Position numbers and translations under genes: made by a program
NCBI RefSeq assembly: GCF_900102695.1
Contig: NZ_FMVW01000006.1
Span: 1-64,000, forward strand
Reading direction: 5' to 3'
Length of the DNA stretch: 64,000 nt
Origin: Afifella marina DSM 2698
GTDB lineage: Bacteria > Pseudomonadota > Alphaproteobacteria > Rhizobiales > Afifellaceae
Part shown: in pieces, positions 53,926 to 63,764 of the stretch
Layout of the letters: each line of letters starts with the position of its first letter
Numbering within the stretch: position 1 is the stretch's first letter
Notes under the pieces: model-generated
Told to the model about the DNA's origin: nothing
The model's input: the letters and a program-made list of their open reading frames with translations, nothing else
Database searches by the model: none

Positions 53926-55446
53926 ATGGATCAACTGGAACGGCCGTTCGGCGAAACGCGGCTGCCTTTCGCCACGCGTTACGACAATTACATCGGCGGC
54001 AAATGGGTAGCGCCGAAGTCGGGACGGTATTTCGACAACGTCACGCCGATCACCGGCAAATCGCTATGCGAGGTCGCGCGCTCGGATGCGGCCGATATCG
54101 AGGCGGCGCTGGATGCCGCCCATGCGGCGAAAGACGCCTGGGGCAAGACCAACGTCGCTCAGCGCGCCTTCATCCTCAATCGCATCGCCGATCGGATGGA
54201 GGAGAATCTCGATCTCCTCGCCACCGCCGAGACCTGGGACAATGGCAAACCGATCCGGGAAACGAAAGCCGCGGATCTGCCGCTTGCGATCGATCACTTT
54301 CGCTATTTCGCCGGCTGTGTGCGGGCGCAGGAAGGCACGCTCTCCGAAATCGATCACGAAACGATCGCCTACCATTTCCACGAGCCCTTGGGTGTCGTCG
54401 GCCAGATCATCCCGTGGAATTTCCCGATTCTCATGGCGGTCTGGAAGCTCGCTCCGGCGCTCGCCGCGGGCAATTGCGTGGTGTTGAAGCCGGCCGAGCA
54501 GACGCCCGCCTCGATCATGGTGTTGATGGACGTCATCGGCGACCTTCTGCCTGAAGGCGTGCTGAACGTGGTCAACGGCTTCGGGCTCGAAGCCGGCAAG
54601 CCCCTCGCCTCCTCCAACCGCATTGCAAAGATCGCCTTCACCGGCGAAACGACGACCGGCCGGCTGATCATGCAATATGCCAGCCAGAACCTCATTCCGG
54701 TGACGCTGGAGCTTGGCGGAAAATCGCCGAACATCTTCTTCGACGACGTGTGCGCGGAAGACGACGATTTCTTCGACAAGGCCATCGAAGGGTTTGTGAT
54801 GTTCGCCCTCAACCAGGGCGAAGTCTGCACCTGTCCGTCGCGGGCGCTGATCCAGCACTCCATCTACGACCGCTTCATGGAGCGGGCACTGGAGCGCGTG
54901 AAGGCCATCAAGCAGGGCAATCCGCTCGCCCCGGAGACGATGATCGGAGCGCAGGCATCGAGCGAACAGCTCGAAAAGATCCTCTCCTATATCGACATCG
55001 GCAAACAGGAAGGCGCCGAAATTCTGGTTGGCGGCGAGCGCAACCATCTCGGCGGCGAGCTTGAAGGCGGCTACTTCGTCCAGCCGACCGTGTTTCACGG
55101 CAACAACAAGATGCGCATCTTCCAGGAGGAGATCTTCGGCCCCGTCGTGTCGGTGACGACCTTCAAGGACGAGGAAGAAGCGCTGCATATCGCCAACGAC
55201 ACGCTCTATGGCCTCGGCTCTGGCGTGTGGAGCCGCGACATGAACCGCTGCTACCATTTCGGCCGCAACATCCAGGCCGGACGCGTCTGGACCAATTGCT
55301 ACCACGCCTATCCGGCCCATGCGGCTTTCGGCGGCTACAAGCAATCGGGGATCGGCCGCGAGACCCATTCGATGATGCTCGACCACTACCAGCAGACGAA
55401 GAATCTGCTCGTCAGCTACAACCCCAAGAAGCTCGGCTTTTTCTGA
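53926..55446 (+). CDS. NAD-dependent aldehyde dehydrogenase (AcoD/ExaC type)
   Basis: 506 residues: [10 protein letters not shown] and FTGETTTG (NAD binding), LELGGKSPN (catalytic Glu), NQGEVCTC (catalytic Cys301) and the C-terminal [11 protein letters not shown]. Length and motifs fit the acetaldehyde dehydrogenase AcoD/ExaC subgroup, which oxidises short aldehydes to acids. With the zinc alcohol dehydrogenase and DUF779 gene downstream it suggests ethanol or similar alcohol oxidation. A GGGAG site precedes the ATG. Confidence 0.95.
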   Translation: MDQLERPFGETRLPFATRYDNYIGGKWVAPKSGRYFDNVTPITGKSLCEVARSDAADIEAALDAAHAAKDAWGKTNVAQRAFILNRIADRMEENLDLLATAETWDNGKPIRETKAADLPLAIDHFRYFAGCVRAQEGTLSEIDHETIAYHFHEPLGVVGQIIPWNFPILMAVWKLAPALAAGNCVVLKPAEQTPASIMVLMDVIGDLLPEGVLNVVNGFGLEAGKPLASSNRIAKIAFTGETTTGRLIMQYASQNLIPVTLELGGKSPNIFFDDVCAEDDDFFDKAIEGFVMFALNQGEVCTCPSRALIQHSIYDRFMERALERVKAIKQGNPLAPETMIGAQASSEQLEKILSYIDIGKQEGAEILVGGERNHLGGELEGGYFVQPTVFHGNNKMRIFQEEIFGPVVSVTTFKDEEEALHIANDTLYGLGSGVWSRDMNRCYHFGRNIQAGRVWTNCYHAYPAHAAFGGYKQSGIGRETHSMMLDHYQQTKNLLVSYNPKKLGFF

Positions 55447-55524
55447 ACGAGCCACCGACGAGCGCCCGGCGACTTGGGGGCCGCCGGGCTTCTTTTCCAA
55501 GACAAATTCCAAGGGAGGAAGACA

Positions 55525-56556
55525 ATGGCGAAGACCATGAAGGCCGCAGTCGTGCGCGAATTCGGCAAACCGCTGAGTGTGGATGAGGTGCCGGTTCCCG
55601 AACCGGGGCCAGGACAGATCCAGGTGGCGATCCAGGCATCGGGCATCTGCCACACCGACCTTCATGCCGCGGAAGGAGACTGGCCGGTCAAACCGAACCC
55701 GCCTTTCATTCCGGGCCATGAAGGCGTCGGTTATGTCTCGGGTGTCGGGGCGGGCGTCACACGCGTCAAGGAAGGCGACCGCGTCGGCATCCCGTGGCTC
55801 TACACGGCCTGCGGGCATTGCGAGCATTGCGTGGGCGGCTGGGAGACCTTGTGTGAATCGCAGCAGAACACCGGATATTCGGTGAATGGCGGTTTTGCCG
55901 AATACGTGGTGGCCGACCCCAATTATGTCGGGCACCTTCCGGACGATATCGGGTTCACCGAAATCGCTCCGATCCTGTGCGCCGGCGTGACCGTCTACAA
56001 AGGGCTGAAGATGACCGATGCCCGGCCGGGCAATTGGGTCGTCATTTCCGGTATCGGAGGCCTCGGCCACCTTGCCGTCCAATACGCCAAGGCGATGGGC
56101 TTCAACGTCGCCGCCGTCGATATCGACGATCACAAGCTCGATCTCGCACGAAATCTCGGCGCCACGCTGACAACCAATGCGGCCAAGGAGGACGCCGCAG
56201 CAAAGATCAAGAAAGAGACGGACGGGGGCGCGCACGGCGTTCTCGTCACGGCCGTCAATTTGAAAGCTTTCGAGCAGGCTGAGAACATGGTCCGCCGCGG
56301 TGGCACGATCGCGATGAACGGTCTGCCTCCGGGCTCTTTCCCGATCTCCGTCTTCGACATGGTCCTGGCAGGAATCACGGTTCGCGGCTCGATTGTCGGA
56401 ACCCGTCTCGACCTTCAAGAAGCGCTCGATTTTGCCGGCCACGGCAAGGTCAAGTCGATCGTCAATCCGGTGAAGCTGGAAGACGTCAACAGCGTCTTCG
56501 AGAAGATGCACAAGGGTCAGATCGACGGCCGCGCGGTCATCGAGATCGCCGCCTGA
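55525..56556 (+). CDS. Zinc-dependent alcohol dehydrogenase (AdhP type)
   Basis: 343 residues. Catalytic zinc ligands in GICHTDLH and GHEGVG; structural zinc Cys set in [15 protein letters not shown]; Rossmann loop [19 protein letters not shown]. This is the AdhP/propanol-preferring group that oxidises ethanol and other primary alcohols. AAGGGAGGAA lies 4 bases before the ATG. It is the second enzyme of the pair after the aldehyde dehydrogenase. Confidence 0.95.
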   Translation: MAKTMKAAVVREFGKPLSVDEVPVPEPGPGQIQVAIQASGICHTDLHAAEGDWPVKPNPPFIPGHEGVGYVSGVGAGVTRVKEGDRVGIPWLYTACGHCEHCVGGWETLCESQQNTGYSVNGGFAEYVVADPNYVGHLPDDIGFTEIAPILCAGVTVYKGLKMTDARPGNWVVISGIGGLGHLAVQYAKAMGFNVAAVDIDDHKLDLARNLGATLTTNAAKEDAAAKIKKETDGGAHGVLVTAVNLKAFEQAENMVRRGGTIAMNGLPPGSFPISVFDMVLAGITVRGSIVGTRLDLQEALDFAGHGKVKSIVNPVKLEDVNSVFEKMHKGQIDGRAVIEIAA

Positions 56557-56567
56557 CATATTAGCTC

Positions 56568-56592
56568 GGTGGGGCGGCAATGCTGCCCCACC
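56568..56592 (+). terminator. Hairpin after alcohol dehydrogenase gene
   Basis: GGTGGGGC with GCCCCACC, 8-bp stem and 9-nt loop, no clear T run. It may be a partial terminator or an mRNA-stabilising element. It covers the ATG at 56580, which speaks against that start for the next gene. Confidence 0.5.
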
Positions 56593-56630
56593 TTCCCGCC
56601 CTGCCCTTTGAAATCCGCAAGGTGAAAGCG

Positions 56631-56978
56631 ATGGGCTCAGTCTCGGCAACGCCAGCCGCACGCAAGCTCCTGCGGGAGATCATTGCCGATCACGGGCCGG
56701 TCCTGTTTCATCAATCGGGCGGCTGTTGCGATGGCTCCTCGCCGATGTGCTACCCGACGAACGGGTTTCTGATCGGCGACAACGACGTGAAACTCGGCGA
56801 GATCGACGGCATGCCCTTCTATATCAGCGGTCCGCAATACGAGCGCTGGCAGCATACCGATCTCATCCTTGATGTGGTCGCGGGACGGGGCGGCATGTTC
56901 TCTTTGGACAATGGTCGCGAACGCCGCTTTTTGATCCGCTCGACGATCTGCAAGACGTCGGAAGACGCCGAACATTAG
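56631..56978 (+). CDS. DUF779 family protein
   Basis: 115 residues with the family core FHQSGGCCDGSSPMCYP, rich in Cys, then GEIDGMPFYIS. Function unknown; DUF779 genes are very often found beside AcoD-type aldehyde dehydrogenases. The Cys cluster suggests a metal or redox role, which is a guess. ATG 56631 is chosen (AAGGTG 7 bases upstream); ATG 56580 lies in a hairpin. Confidence 0.85.
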   Translation: MGSVSATPAARKLLREIIADHGPVLFHQSGGCCDGSSPMCYPTNGFLIGDNDVKLGEIDGMPFYISGPQYERWQHTDLILDVVAGRGGMFSLDNGRERRFLIRSTICKTSEDAEH

Positions 56979-57038
56979 GCTTTCCAAGGCCGCATTTCCG
57001 AGGCCTATCCAAAAAACGTCTCCGCCTCCCCGCCGGGC

Positions 57039-58331
57039 TCAGAACCGTTCGAAGCGATAGGGAGCCGGATCAACGATCGGCGTCTCTCCGGTCACCAGCT
57101 CGGCCGCGAGCTGACCTGCAGCGGGCGATGTACCGAAGCCGTGGCCTGAGAACCCGGTCGCCAAAGTCAACCCCGGAATGCTGGCGACAGGCCCGATCAC
57201 CGGATGGGTGTCCGGGGTGATGTCCATCGTGCCGGCCCAGGCAGATTTTATCTCGACACCTTTAAAAAGCGGCCAGGCCGCACCGAGATTGGCAACCGCC
57301 TCTCGATTAAAAGTGGAGATCGTCGGCGGGTCCATCACGCGACGTTTTTCGAAGGGGCTTTCGTCTGCAGGCCCCCAACGGCGCGGAAGTTTCAGATCGT
57401 CGATCGTTTCGCGCTCGACCTTCATCCGCACGATGCCGCGGTTCCCACGCAGCTGCGACAGATACCGCATGCCGATCAGCACATGATCGAGCGTCAAAGG
57501 CGCCATCAGCGCGGCGCGCTGGGTCATGATGAAGCTTCCGTCTTGATGCTGACAGAAGGAGAAGTCCGGTCCGGCAACGCCGATCTTGCACGGCCCCTGC
57601 ATCGGCGGAGAACGGAACGCCGAACAGACGAGCGGCAAGGTGGGCAAGCTGATACCGAGATTGCCGAGGAAGCGGCGCGACCACAGCCCCCCGGCGAGAA
57701 GGACGTGGTCGCAGCGGATCTCTCCGCGCTCGGTCACGACACCGGCGACCCTGCCCGCTTCCAAAGACAAGGTGCGCACGGCGCAGTTTTCCACGACGAC
57801 GGCGCCTTTTGAAATCGCGGCTTTCGCGATCGCGCTCGCAGCCAGAGTCGGATCGGCATGGCCGTCGGACGGCGTATAAAGGCCGCCCGCCCATTTGCCC
57901 TCACCGCCCGGCACCAATTCATCGATCTCTGAAGGTGTGACGAGACGCGAATCGAGAGACAGATGGCTCACCGATTTCAGCCAGTCCTCATGCCCGGCCA
58001 CATCCGCTTCGGTGCGGTCGAGATACATGATGCCGGTGCGCCCATAGCCCACATTGGCCCCGACCCGGGTTGCCATCTCTGCCCACAAACGATCCGCGGC
58101 GATCGCTAGCGGCACGTCCGGCGCAGCTCGGATCGTCTTGCGGACCCAACCGAGGTTTCGCGACGATTGCTCGCCCGCGAGCCGTCCCTTCTCCAAAACG
58201 ACGACGGGGATGTTCTTTTCGGCGAGCGTCAGGGCGGCCGTCAGGCCGACGATGCCGCCGCCGATAATGACGACGCTGGTGCGAGGCGGGAAACCCGGCG
58301 CCGTTTCAACCGGCGTGATCGTGGGGGCCAT
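57039..58331 (-). CDS. FAD-dependent amino-acid/amine oxidoreductase (DAO family)
   Basis: 430 residues: dinucleotide-binding VVIIGGGIVGLTAALTLAE, the EQSSRNLGWVR motif typical of a DAO subgroup, and a C-terminal ATGFSGHGFGTSPAAG that completes FAD binding. It should oxidise an amino acid, N-substituted amino acid or amine. It is the last gene of a minus-strand operon after the permease (59782) and the cyclodeaminase-family gene (58494). It is a paralogue of 62439-63764. ATG 58331 has AGAAGG upstream; the frame opens earlier without coding signs. Substrate unknown. Confidence 0.9.
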   Translation of the reverse strand: MAPTITPVETAPGFPPRTSVVIIGGGIVGLTAALTLAEKNIPVVVLEKGRLAGEQSSRNLGWVRKTIRAAPDVPLAIAADRLWAEMATRVGANVGYGRTGIMYLDRTEADVAGHEDWLKSVSHLSLDSRLVTPSEIDELVPGGEGKWAGGLYTPSDGHADPTLAASAIAKAAISKGAVVVENCAVRTLSLEAGRVAGVVTERGEIRCDHVLLAGGLWSRRFLGNLGISLPTLPLVCSAFRSPPMQGPCKIGVAGPDFSFCQHQDGSFIMTQRAALMAPLTLDHVLIGMRYLSQLRGNRGIVRMKVERETIDDLKLPRRWGPADESPFEKRRVMDPPTISTFNREAVANLGAAWPLFKGVEIKSAWAGTMDITPDTHPVIGPVASIPGLTLATGFSGHGFGTSPAAGQLAAELVTGETPIVDPAPYRFERF

Positions 58332-58493
58332 GGGGGATATCCTTCTGAGGGACCATTGCCGGGGCTCATCCCCGTGCAGCGGCCGAACGCAATGAGCCCG
58401 CTCTCGCTCGCGCACGGAGGGACGCCGCAAGCCGACGTCCCTCGATTTCGTGCAGAGCTTTATTCGATGGCGGGCGGATATGTTGGAGGCGCT

Positions 58494-59633
58494 TCAGCGC
58501 AGCGCCGGCTCGTCCCATAGGTTGAGCTTTTGGCCGATGCCCTTTTCCACCGCGTTGCGGTAAATCACGGTGCCCCACGCCACGTCCTCGACCGGCATGC
58601 CTCCGACCGACATCAGGATGACCTCCTCATCGTTGGTCCGCCCTGGCGCATCGCCCGCGACGATCGCGCCGAGATCCTCCAGTTCCTCGCGCTTCATGCT
58701 GCCCTCGGCGAGCATATCCATGAACTTCACGCCGATCACCGGGATGGTGCGATGCGCGGGCTTCGGGACCTCCTCGTACCAGGCCTCGTAAAGACCGGTG
58801 TTGTCGAGGACCTTGCGGACGTCGGGAGCTTTCATCGCTTCGTCGATTTCGCAAAGGGCCGGCATCGCCAGGAACGCGCCCGGCTTCACCCATTCGCGCT
58901 TGACGATCGGATAAGTCTCCGGATCGCCGACCTCACCGGAGGCGCAATAGGTGACAATATCGCAATCGCGGACGACCGCCTCGAGATCGTCCACGATCTC
59001 GATCTTGGTGATCTGCGGATAATGCTCTTTTACCCAAGCGATGAAGACATCGAGGCTCTTCTGCCCGCGCGCCTTGACCCGAACGGTGTCGATATTCGGA
59101 CAGGCGGCGATGAAGGCCGCAAGCGCGGTGCGCGCCATCACCCCAGGCCCGAGGATCCCAACGACTTTTGAATCCTTGCGCGCAAGGTGACGCGCCCCGA
59201 CGCCCGGCACCGCTCCGGTGCGGTAAGCGGAAAGCAGATTGGCCGACATATAGGCGAGCGGAGCTCCCGTATCGGCATCGTTGAGCGTGAACATGAGGAT
59301 CGAACGGGGCAGATCCTTGTCGCGGTTTGCGATGTTCGAACCATACCATTTGACGCCCGCGGTGCAGAAATTGCCACCAAGATAGGCCGGCATCGCCATA
59401 AAACGGCGGTCGGCCGTGGGCTTCGGCATGTTCGGAAAGGGCGAATTTTCCGGGAAGACGACCATGGCCCCGTGGCTGTCGCTGTTGGGACCGGCCATCC
59501 GGTAATCTCCCTGATGAAGCAGGGCGAACATCTCTTCCATGCAGTCGACGCAGGCGGGCATGTCGGTCACGCCGGCCCGGATCATGTCTTGTTCGGAGAG
59601 GTAGAGGAAATCGATTTTCGGCAGACCGGTCAT
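58494..59633 (-). CDS. Ornithine cyclodeaminase / mu-crystallin family protein
   Basis: 379 residues with the family NAD-binding loop VVGILGPGVMARTALAAF and substrate-side motifs FMAMPAYLGG, GVKWYGSN and LLSAYRTGAVPGVGARHLA. Members include ornithine cyclodeaminase, ketimine reductases and alanine dehydrogenase; the longer C-terminal part suggests a subgroup different from classical ornithine cyclodeaminase. It lies 148 bp downstream of an APC permease and upstream of a DAO oxidase. ATG 59633 is where homology starts; 83 further in-frame codons upstream look non-coding and run into the permease end. Confidence 0.88.
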   Translation of the reverse strand: MTGLPKIDFLYLSEQDMIRAGVTDMPACVDCMEEMFALLHQGDYRMAGPNSDSHGAMVVFPENSPFPNMPKPTADRRFMAMPAYLGGNFCTAGVKWYGSNIANRDKDLPRSILMFTLNDADTGAPLAYMSANLLSAYRTGAVPGVGARHLARKDSKVVGILGPGVMARTALAAFIAACPNIDTVRVKARGQKSLDVFIAWVKEHYPQITKIEIVDDLEAVVRDCDIVTYCASGEVGDPETYPIVKREWVKPGAFLAMPALCEIDEAMKAPDVRKVLDNTGLYEAWYEEVPKPAHRTIPVIGVKFMDMLAEGSMKREELEDLGAIVAGDAPGRTNDEEVILMSVGGMPVEDVAWGTVIYRNAVEKGIGQKLNLWDEPALR

Positions 59634-59725
59634 CGGTTTGGTCCTTGCGTTCGAGCTCGCGTCGCGCAGGCGCCTCAGCACCGTGCGACGAGAAACGGTG
59701 GATTGAAGGGAGAGAGGAAGAGGCG

Positions 59726-59772
59726 AAAGCCGGCAGACGCAGCGCTCCAACCGCGGAACGCCTGCCGGTTTT
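59726..59772. terminator. Long hairpin between permease and cyclodeaminase-family genes
   Basis: Arms 59726-59736 and 59762-59772 (AAAGCCGGCAG with CTGCCGGTTTT, one GU pair), 25-nt loop. It may attenuate transcription from the permease gene into the next gene or stabilise RNA ends. Confidence 0.45.
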
Positions 59773-59781
59773 CCGGGCGGC

Positions 59782-61224
59782 CTAGTCGAGCATGCGCCCG
59801 AGGCCGGCATAGAGGTCGGGTCGCTTCGCCTTGATGCGATAGCCGAAGAGGATGCCGGCCAGGCAAACGAGGACGATCGCATAGGGGAACGAGGCGACCA
59901 CGGGACTGTCGCTTCCCGAAAGCAGCGAGAGATTGTTGATCACCAGAGCAAGGGCTCCGAGCAGACCCACGAAGGCGACGCTCGGCGCCACCAGCGTGGT
60001 CCAGCGGCCATGCTGGTCAGGATGGCGATGGAAATACAGGACGATCGCCACCGAAACCAAAGCCTGCACCGACAAGATGCCGATTACCGCGAGAGCCGAC
60101 ATCCAGGAGAAGACCACGGCATAGGGGTCGGCTCCCGAGACGACGAAGACGAGAAGGATGGCGGCCGCGCTCACGCTTTGGACGACGCCGGCGATGTGCG
60201 GCGACAGATGCTTTTCATGCACCCGACCGAGGGCCCGCATCGCAAGCCCTTCCCGACCGAGAGCAAAGAAATAGCGGTTGAGCGTGTTGTGAAACGAGAG
60301 CACGCAGGCAAACAAACTCGTAATCAGGAGGATGTTCATGGTCTCGCTGGCCCAGCGCCCGAGCACCGCATCCATGGCGGCAAAGAAGAAATTGTCGAGC
60401 CCGGCTTCGGCGACCGCCTGCACCTGCGAAGCGCCGTAATGCTGCACGATCGCCCAGGTCGAAAACGCGTAAAACAAGGTGATGAGAAGGACGGCGACAT
60501 AGGTCGCCTTCGGGATCGTCGTCTCAGGGTTTTCAGCCTCTTCGCCGAAAATGGCGGTCGCCTCAAAGCCGATGAATGAGCCGATGACGAAGACGAGGGC
60601 CGCGCCCAATCCTGGCGACAGGACGGTGGCCGGCGCGAAAGAGGTCAGTCCAATGCCTTCCGGGCCGCCGCCTTGGATGAGGATCCCGACATCGAGCAGC
60701 AAGAGGATGACGATCTCGGCGACCATACAGACGCCGAGGATCTTGCCCGAGAACGCGATGTTGCGCTGCCCGCAGAGATGGACCACGGCCAGGGCAGCGA
60801 ACGACCAGACCCACCAGGGCATCTCGATGCCGTAGGGCGCGAGCCCCGCCGCAACGAAGACGCCGAAGAGCGCGTAGATGGCGATCTGCACGGCGCTGTA
60901 GGTGATCAACGCCATCAGGGCCGCGCCGACGCCTGTCGGTCGGCCGATGCCCTGGGAGATATAGGCATAAAATGCACCCGCCCCCTCGACGTGGCGGCTC
61001 ATCGCCGTGAATCCCACCGAGAAGACCAGGTACAAAAGCCCCGCCAGAAGGTAGGCGCCGGGAACGCCGGCGCCGTTGCCGAAGGCGAAAGCAACTGGTG
61101 AAGCTCCGACGACGGCGGTCAAAGGAGCGGCGGCTGCGACGACGAAGAATACGATATGGGCAAGCCCCACCGAATTCCTTGCCAGTCTCGGACTGGCGAC
61201 AGGATTGGCGATTTCCAACGTCAT
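59782..61224 (-). CDS. APC-family amino-acid/amine permease
   Basis: 480 residues with 12 predicted TM helices and the APC pattern: SVGLAHIVFFVVAAAAPLTAVVG at helix 1, GAFYAYISQGIGRP, and FIGFEATAIFGEEAENPETTIPKA in the middle loop (quoted in part). It should import the substrate of the following cyclodeaminase-family and DAO enzymes. ATG 61224 has GAGG six bases upstream and is preferred to 61236. Divergent from the AraC regulator, with a 113-bp shared promoter region. Confidence 0.92.
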   Translation of the reverse strand: MTLEIANPVASPRLARNSVGLAHIVFFVVAAAAPLTAVVGASPVAFAFGNGAGVPGAYLLAGLLYLVFSVGFTAMSRHVEGAGAFYAYISQGIGRPTGVGAALMALITYSAVQIAIYALFGVFVAAGLAPYGIEMPWWVWSFAALAVVHLCGQRNIAFSGKILGVCMVAEIVILLLLDVGILIQGGGPEGIGLTSFAPATVLSPGLGAALVFVIGSFIGFEATAIFGEEAENPETTIPKATYVAVLLITLFYAFSTWAIVQHYGASQVQAVAEAGLDNFFFAAMDAVLGRWASETMNILLITSLFACVLSFHNTLNRYFFALGREGLAMRALGRVHEKHLSPHIAGVVQSVSAAAILLVFVVSGADPYAVVFSWMSALAVIGILSVQALVSVAIVLYFHRHPDQHGRWTTLVAPSVAFVGLLGALALVINNLSLLSGSDSPVVASFPYAIVLVCLAGILFGYRIKAKRPDLYAGLGRMLD

Positions 61225-61337
61225 ATCACCCCTCATTGGAACTGCTATTCGCCAAAGCTACGAGGGAGAAATTGGTACCGATATTGCATGTTACGCCAAT
61301 GAATCGATAATTCGCGCCGAGAGGGGGTTTGACGATT

Positions 61338-62357
61338 ATGTCGACGGCAAATGCCCTACACTTAGACAGTCGCATGCCAGTGATTGCATCAATTCGTGCC
61401 TCCGCACTGGCGCCGATCATTCAAGAACTCGACAAGCGCACGGCCAAGACCGACGTTTTACTGGCAGGCCACGGTATATTGCGCGCCCAGCTCAACGATC
61501 CCTATGCTGTCGTCCCGATCGCGCGCTATCTCGCCGCTTTCGAAGAGGCCGCGGTCGTGGTTCGCGATCCTTTTCTCGGCGCTGAGCTCGGGGTGTCGAT
61601 CAAGCCCGCGGATCTCGGACCGATGGGCATGCTCTTCTCGATGACCTCGACCATCGAAGGCGCCTTCAAGCGCCTGTGCCGTTCGATGGCCGCCCTGCAG
61701 GGCGCCAGCCATTCGTCCGTCTCCTGCGAAGACGAGACGCTGATATGGTCCTACGGAATCACCGACACGTCGCTCTCCCCGCGCCGGCAGGACAGCGAGT
61801 TCACCCTGGCGACGACCTGCCATCTCGTCAGGCAGTGCTTTTCAAGCAGCTGGCGGCCCCTCGAGGTGCACTTCGAACACGGCGCCCCGCGCGATCAGAA
61901 ACCTCTGGAGCGCATCTTTCAGGGACCTGTCGTGTTTGGGCAGTCGACCAACAGGTTGGTGATGGACCTTGCCGGCGCCCGCCGCGTCTATCGCAAGGAG
62001 GATCCTGCTCTCGCCAGCGTCCTGGAGCGGCATATCAACGACCTCTTCGTCGAAACCGTGGCTCCCACCACCTATTCCGAACGTGTCCTGGCGCTGATCG
62101 CCATCCATCTCGGCTTCACGAATATCACGCTCACCACCGTCTCCCGAGAGCTCGGCATCCCGCCGAGGACGCTTCAGCGCCGCCTCGCCGACGAAGGCAC
62201 ATCCATCCGCAAATTGGTGCAGGACTACAGGAAGTCCCTTCTGCGCCGGCACAACGCAGCCGAGGGCGTAAACCGGTCACGCCTCGCTCAGGCGCTCGGC
62301 TATGCTGACAGCACGGCTCTGTGGCGCGCCGAAAAGCGCTGGGAGGACGGCGACTAG
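61338..62357 (+). CDS. AraC-family regulator (arabinose-binding-like N-terminus)
   Basis: 339 residues. The N-terminal 200 residues resemble the AraC ligand-binding domain of the OruR/ArgR-like group (GPMGMLFSMTSTIEGAFKRLCR in part). The C-terminal HTH_18 domain contains TTVSRELGIPPRTLQRRLADEG and ALGYADSTALWRAEKRW. OruR-type members control ornithine or related amino-acid catabolism, which fits the divergent permease/cyclodeaminase/DAO operon. ATG 61338 is chosen; TTG 61329 is possible. Confidence 0.9.
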   Translation: MSTANALHLDSRMPVIASIRASALAPIIQELDKRTAKTDVLLAGHGILRAQLNDPYAVVPIARYLAAFEEAAVVVRDPFLGAELGVSIKPADLGPMGMLFSMTSTIEGAFKRLCRSMAALQGASHSSVSCEDETLIWSYGITDTSLSPRRQDSEFTLATTCHLVRQCFSSSWRPLEVHFEHGAPRDQKPLERIFQGPVVFGQSTNRLVMDLAGARRVYRKEDPALASVLERHINDLFVETVAPTTYSERVLALIAIHLGFTNITLTTVSRELGIPPRTLQRRLADEGTSIRKLVQDYRKSLLRRHNAAEGVNRSRLAQALGYADSTALWRAEKRWEDGD

Positions 62358-62438
62358 GCGCAGCCTCGGGCGTCCGCATACTCGCCTCCGGACCGGGGGA
62401 CGGCCCCCAACCCGCCAAGCGACGAACGCCAGCCTTTG

Positions 62439-63764
62439 TCAGAATTCGGCGACCTTCCCGCCGGACCCGCGCGCGAACCGCGACAGCGCATATTGCTTGT
62501 ACTCGACAATCGGTTCCTCTCCGGTGACGAGGTCGGCGATGAGATGCCCGGCCCCCGGACCGATCCCGAAACCATGGCCTGAAAAACCGGCGGCCAGCAG
62601 AAACCCCTCCGGTCCCACATTCGGGTCGATGACCGGCACACCGTCGGGCGTGCTGTCAATATAGCCGCCCCAGCGGGCCTGCACCGACACCGCCTTTAGA
62701 GGCGGCAGCAACTTTCGCGCCCGCGACAAGGTTTGCTCTGTCGCGCGCATGGACGGTGCGGGATCGAGAATACGCATCCTCTCCATGGGCGTTGGCCGGT
62801 CGAGGGACCAGCGCCTGAGCGTTTCATGCCCGGCCCGCAATGCCGTGAGATCACCCGGCGACAGACTGCGCCAACGTTTGGCGAACATCGGCAGAAAGTG
62901 CCGGGCGAAGCGCAGCTGCTGCAGCGTCGGATCCGTCTTCGCCATGCCCGAGACGGCAAGCGTGTAGCCGCCATCTCCGCGTCGCGTCACGGTCACCTCC
63001 GCCGTATGCAGTGCGTCGAGAAGCCCTTCAGCTCCCGGCTCCACGGAAAGAACGGAGGAGCGGATCGACGCCTGCGGAAAAACCACGCCGAGCTGCCGGC
63101 AAAACGAGGAGGCCCAGGCCCCACCCGACATCACCACCTGCCGCGTCCGGATAACGCCTTTTTCTGTCACAACCGCAGAGACGCGCCCGCCTTCCGTTTC
63201 GATGCCTCGGGCGGCACAGGATTGATGAACCGTGCCCCCGAACCGGATGATGCCTTCGGCGATCATCGGTGCCGCGCGGGCGGGGTCAGCAATCCCATCC
63301 GAGGGAGAAAAGACGCCGCCCTTCCAGGATTTTCCAGTGATGGCGCCCCGCGATGTGGCCTCCTCTCGGCTGAGAGGATGGCTCGTTACGCCCATCGTCG
63401 CGGCAAAGCGGCACCATTCCGCCCAGCCTTCGATCTCCTTCTCGTCGTTTGAGAGATATAGGAGGCCGGAGCGCCTGAACCCGAGACCCGGTCCGAGCTC
63501 CGCAGCGAGCTCGTCCCACAGTGCCAGGCTCTTGGTCGCCATCGGCAGTTCGCGTGCGTCACGGTTTTGCTGCCGGCACCAGCCCCAATTCCGGCTCGAC
63601 TGCTCGGCGCCGATCATCCCCTTCTCCAGGAGGGCGACCGCGACGCCCCGCTTGGCCAGAAAATATGCCGCCGTCGCCCCGATGATCCCGCCTCCGATCA
63701 CGACGACATCGGCGGCCGCCGGCAGTTTCGGGGATGAGGGAACGCTCAGCAATGGAACAGGCAT
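62439..63764 (-). CDS. FAD-dependent amino-acid/amine oxidoreductase (DAO family), second copy
   Basis: 441 residues: VVVIGGGIIGATAAYFLAKRG, EQSSRNWGWCRQQNRD, and a C-terminal AAGFSGHGFGIGPGAGHLIADLV. It shares these motifs with the enzyme at 57039-58331, so the two are paralogues acting on related substrates or forming a pair. It is transcribed towards the AraC gene (convergent). ATG 63764 has GGAGAG six bases upstream; ATG 63794 is possible. Confidence 0.9.
   Translation of the reverse strand: MPVPLLSVPSSPKLPAAADVVVIGGGIIGATAAYFLAKRGVAVALLEKGMIGAEQSSRNWGWCRQQNRDARELPMATKSLALWDELAAELGPGLGFRRSGLLYLSNDEKEIEGWAEWCRFAATMGVTSHPLSREEATSRGAITGKSWKGGVFSPSDGIADPARAAPMIAEGIIRFGGTVHQSCAARGIETEGGRVSAVVTEKGVIRTRQVVMSGGAWASSFCRQLGVVFPQASIRSSVLSVEPGAEGLLDALHTAEVTVTRRGDGGYTLAVSGMAKTDPTLQQLRFARHFLPMFAKRWRSLSPGDLTALRAGHETLRRWSLDRPTPMERMRILDPAPSMRATEQTLSRARKLLPPLKAVSVQARWGGYIDSTPDGVPVIDPNVGPEGFLLAAGFSGHGFGIGPGAGHLIADLVTGEEPIVEYKQYALSRFARGSGGKVAEF

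Noticed and set aside
54064-56661. 865-codon open frame on the minus strand opposite the aldehyde and alcohol dehydrogenase genes
   Set aside because: Low-complexity, no domain; it is the antisense shadow of two well-supported genes with GC-rich third positions.
57001-57015. Another GGATAGG element (minus strand) after the DUF779 gene
   Set aside because: Only the 7-base core matches, and it lies between convergent gene ends, so chance is the better explanation.
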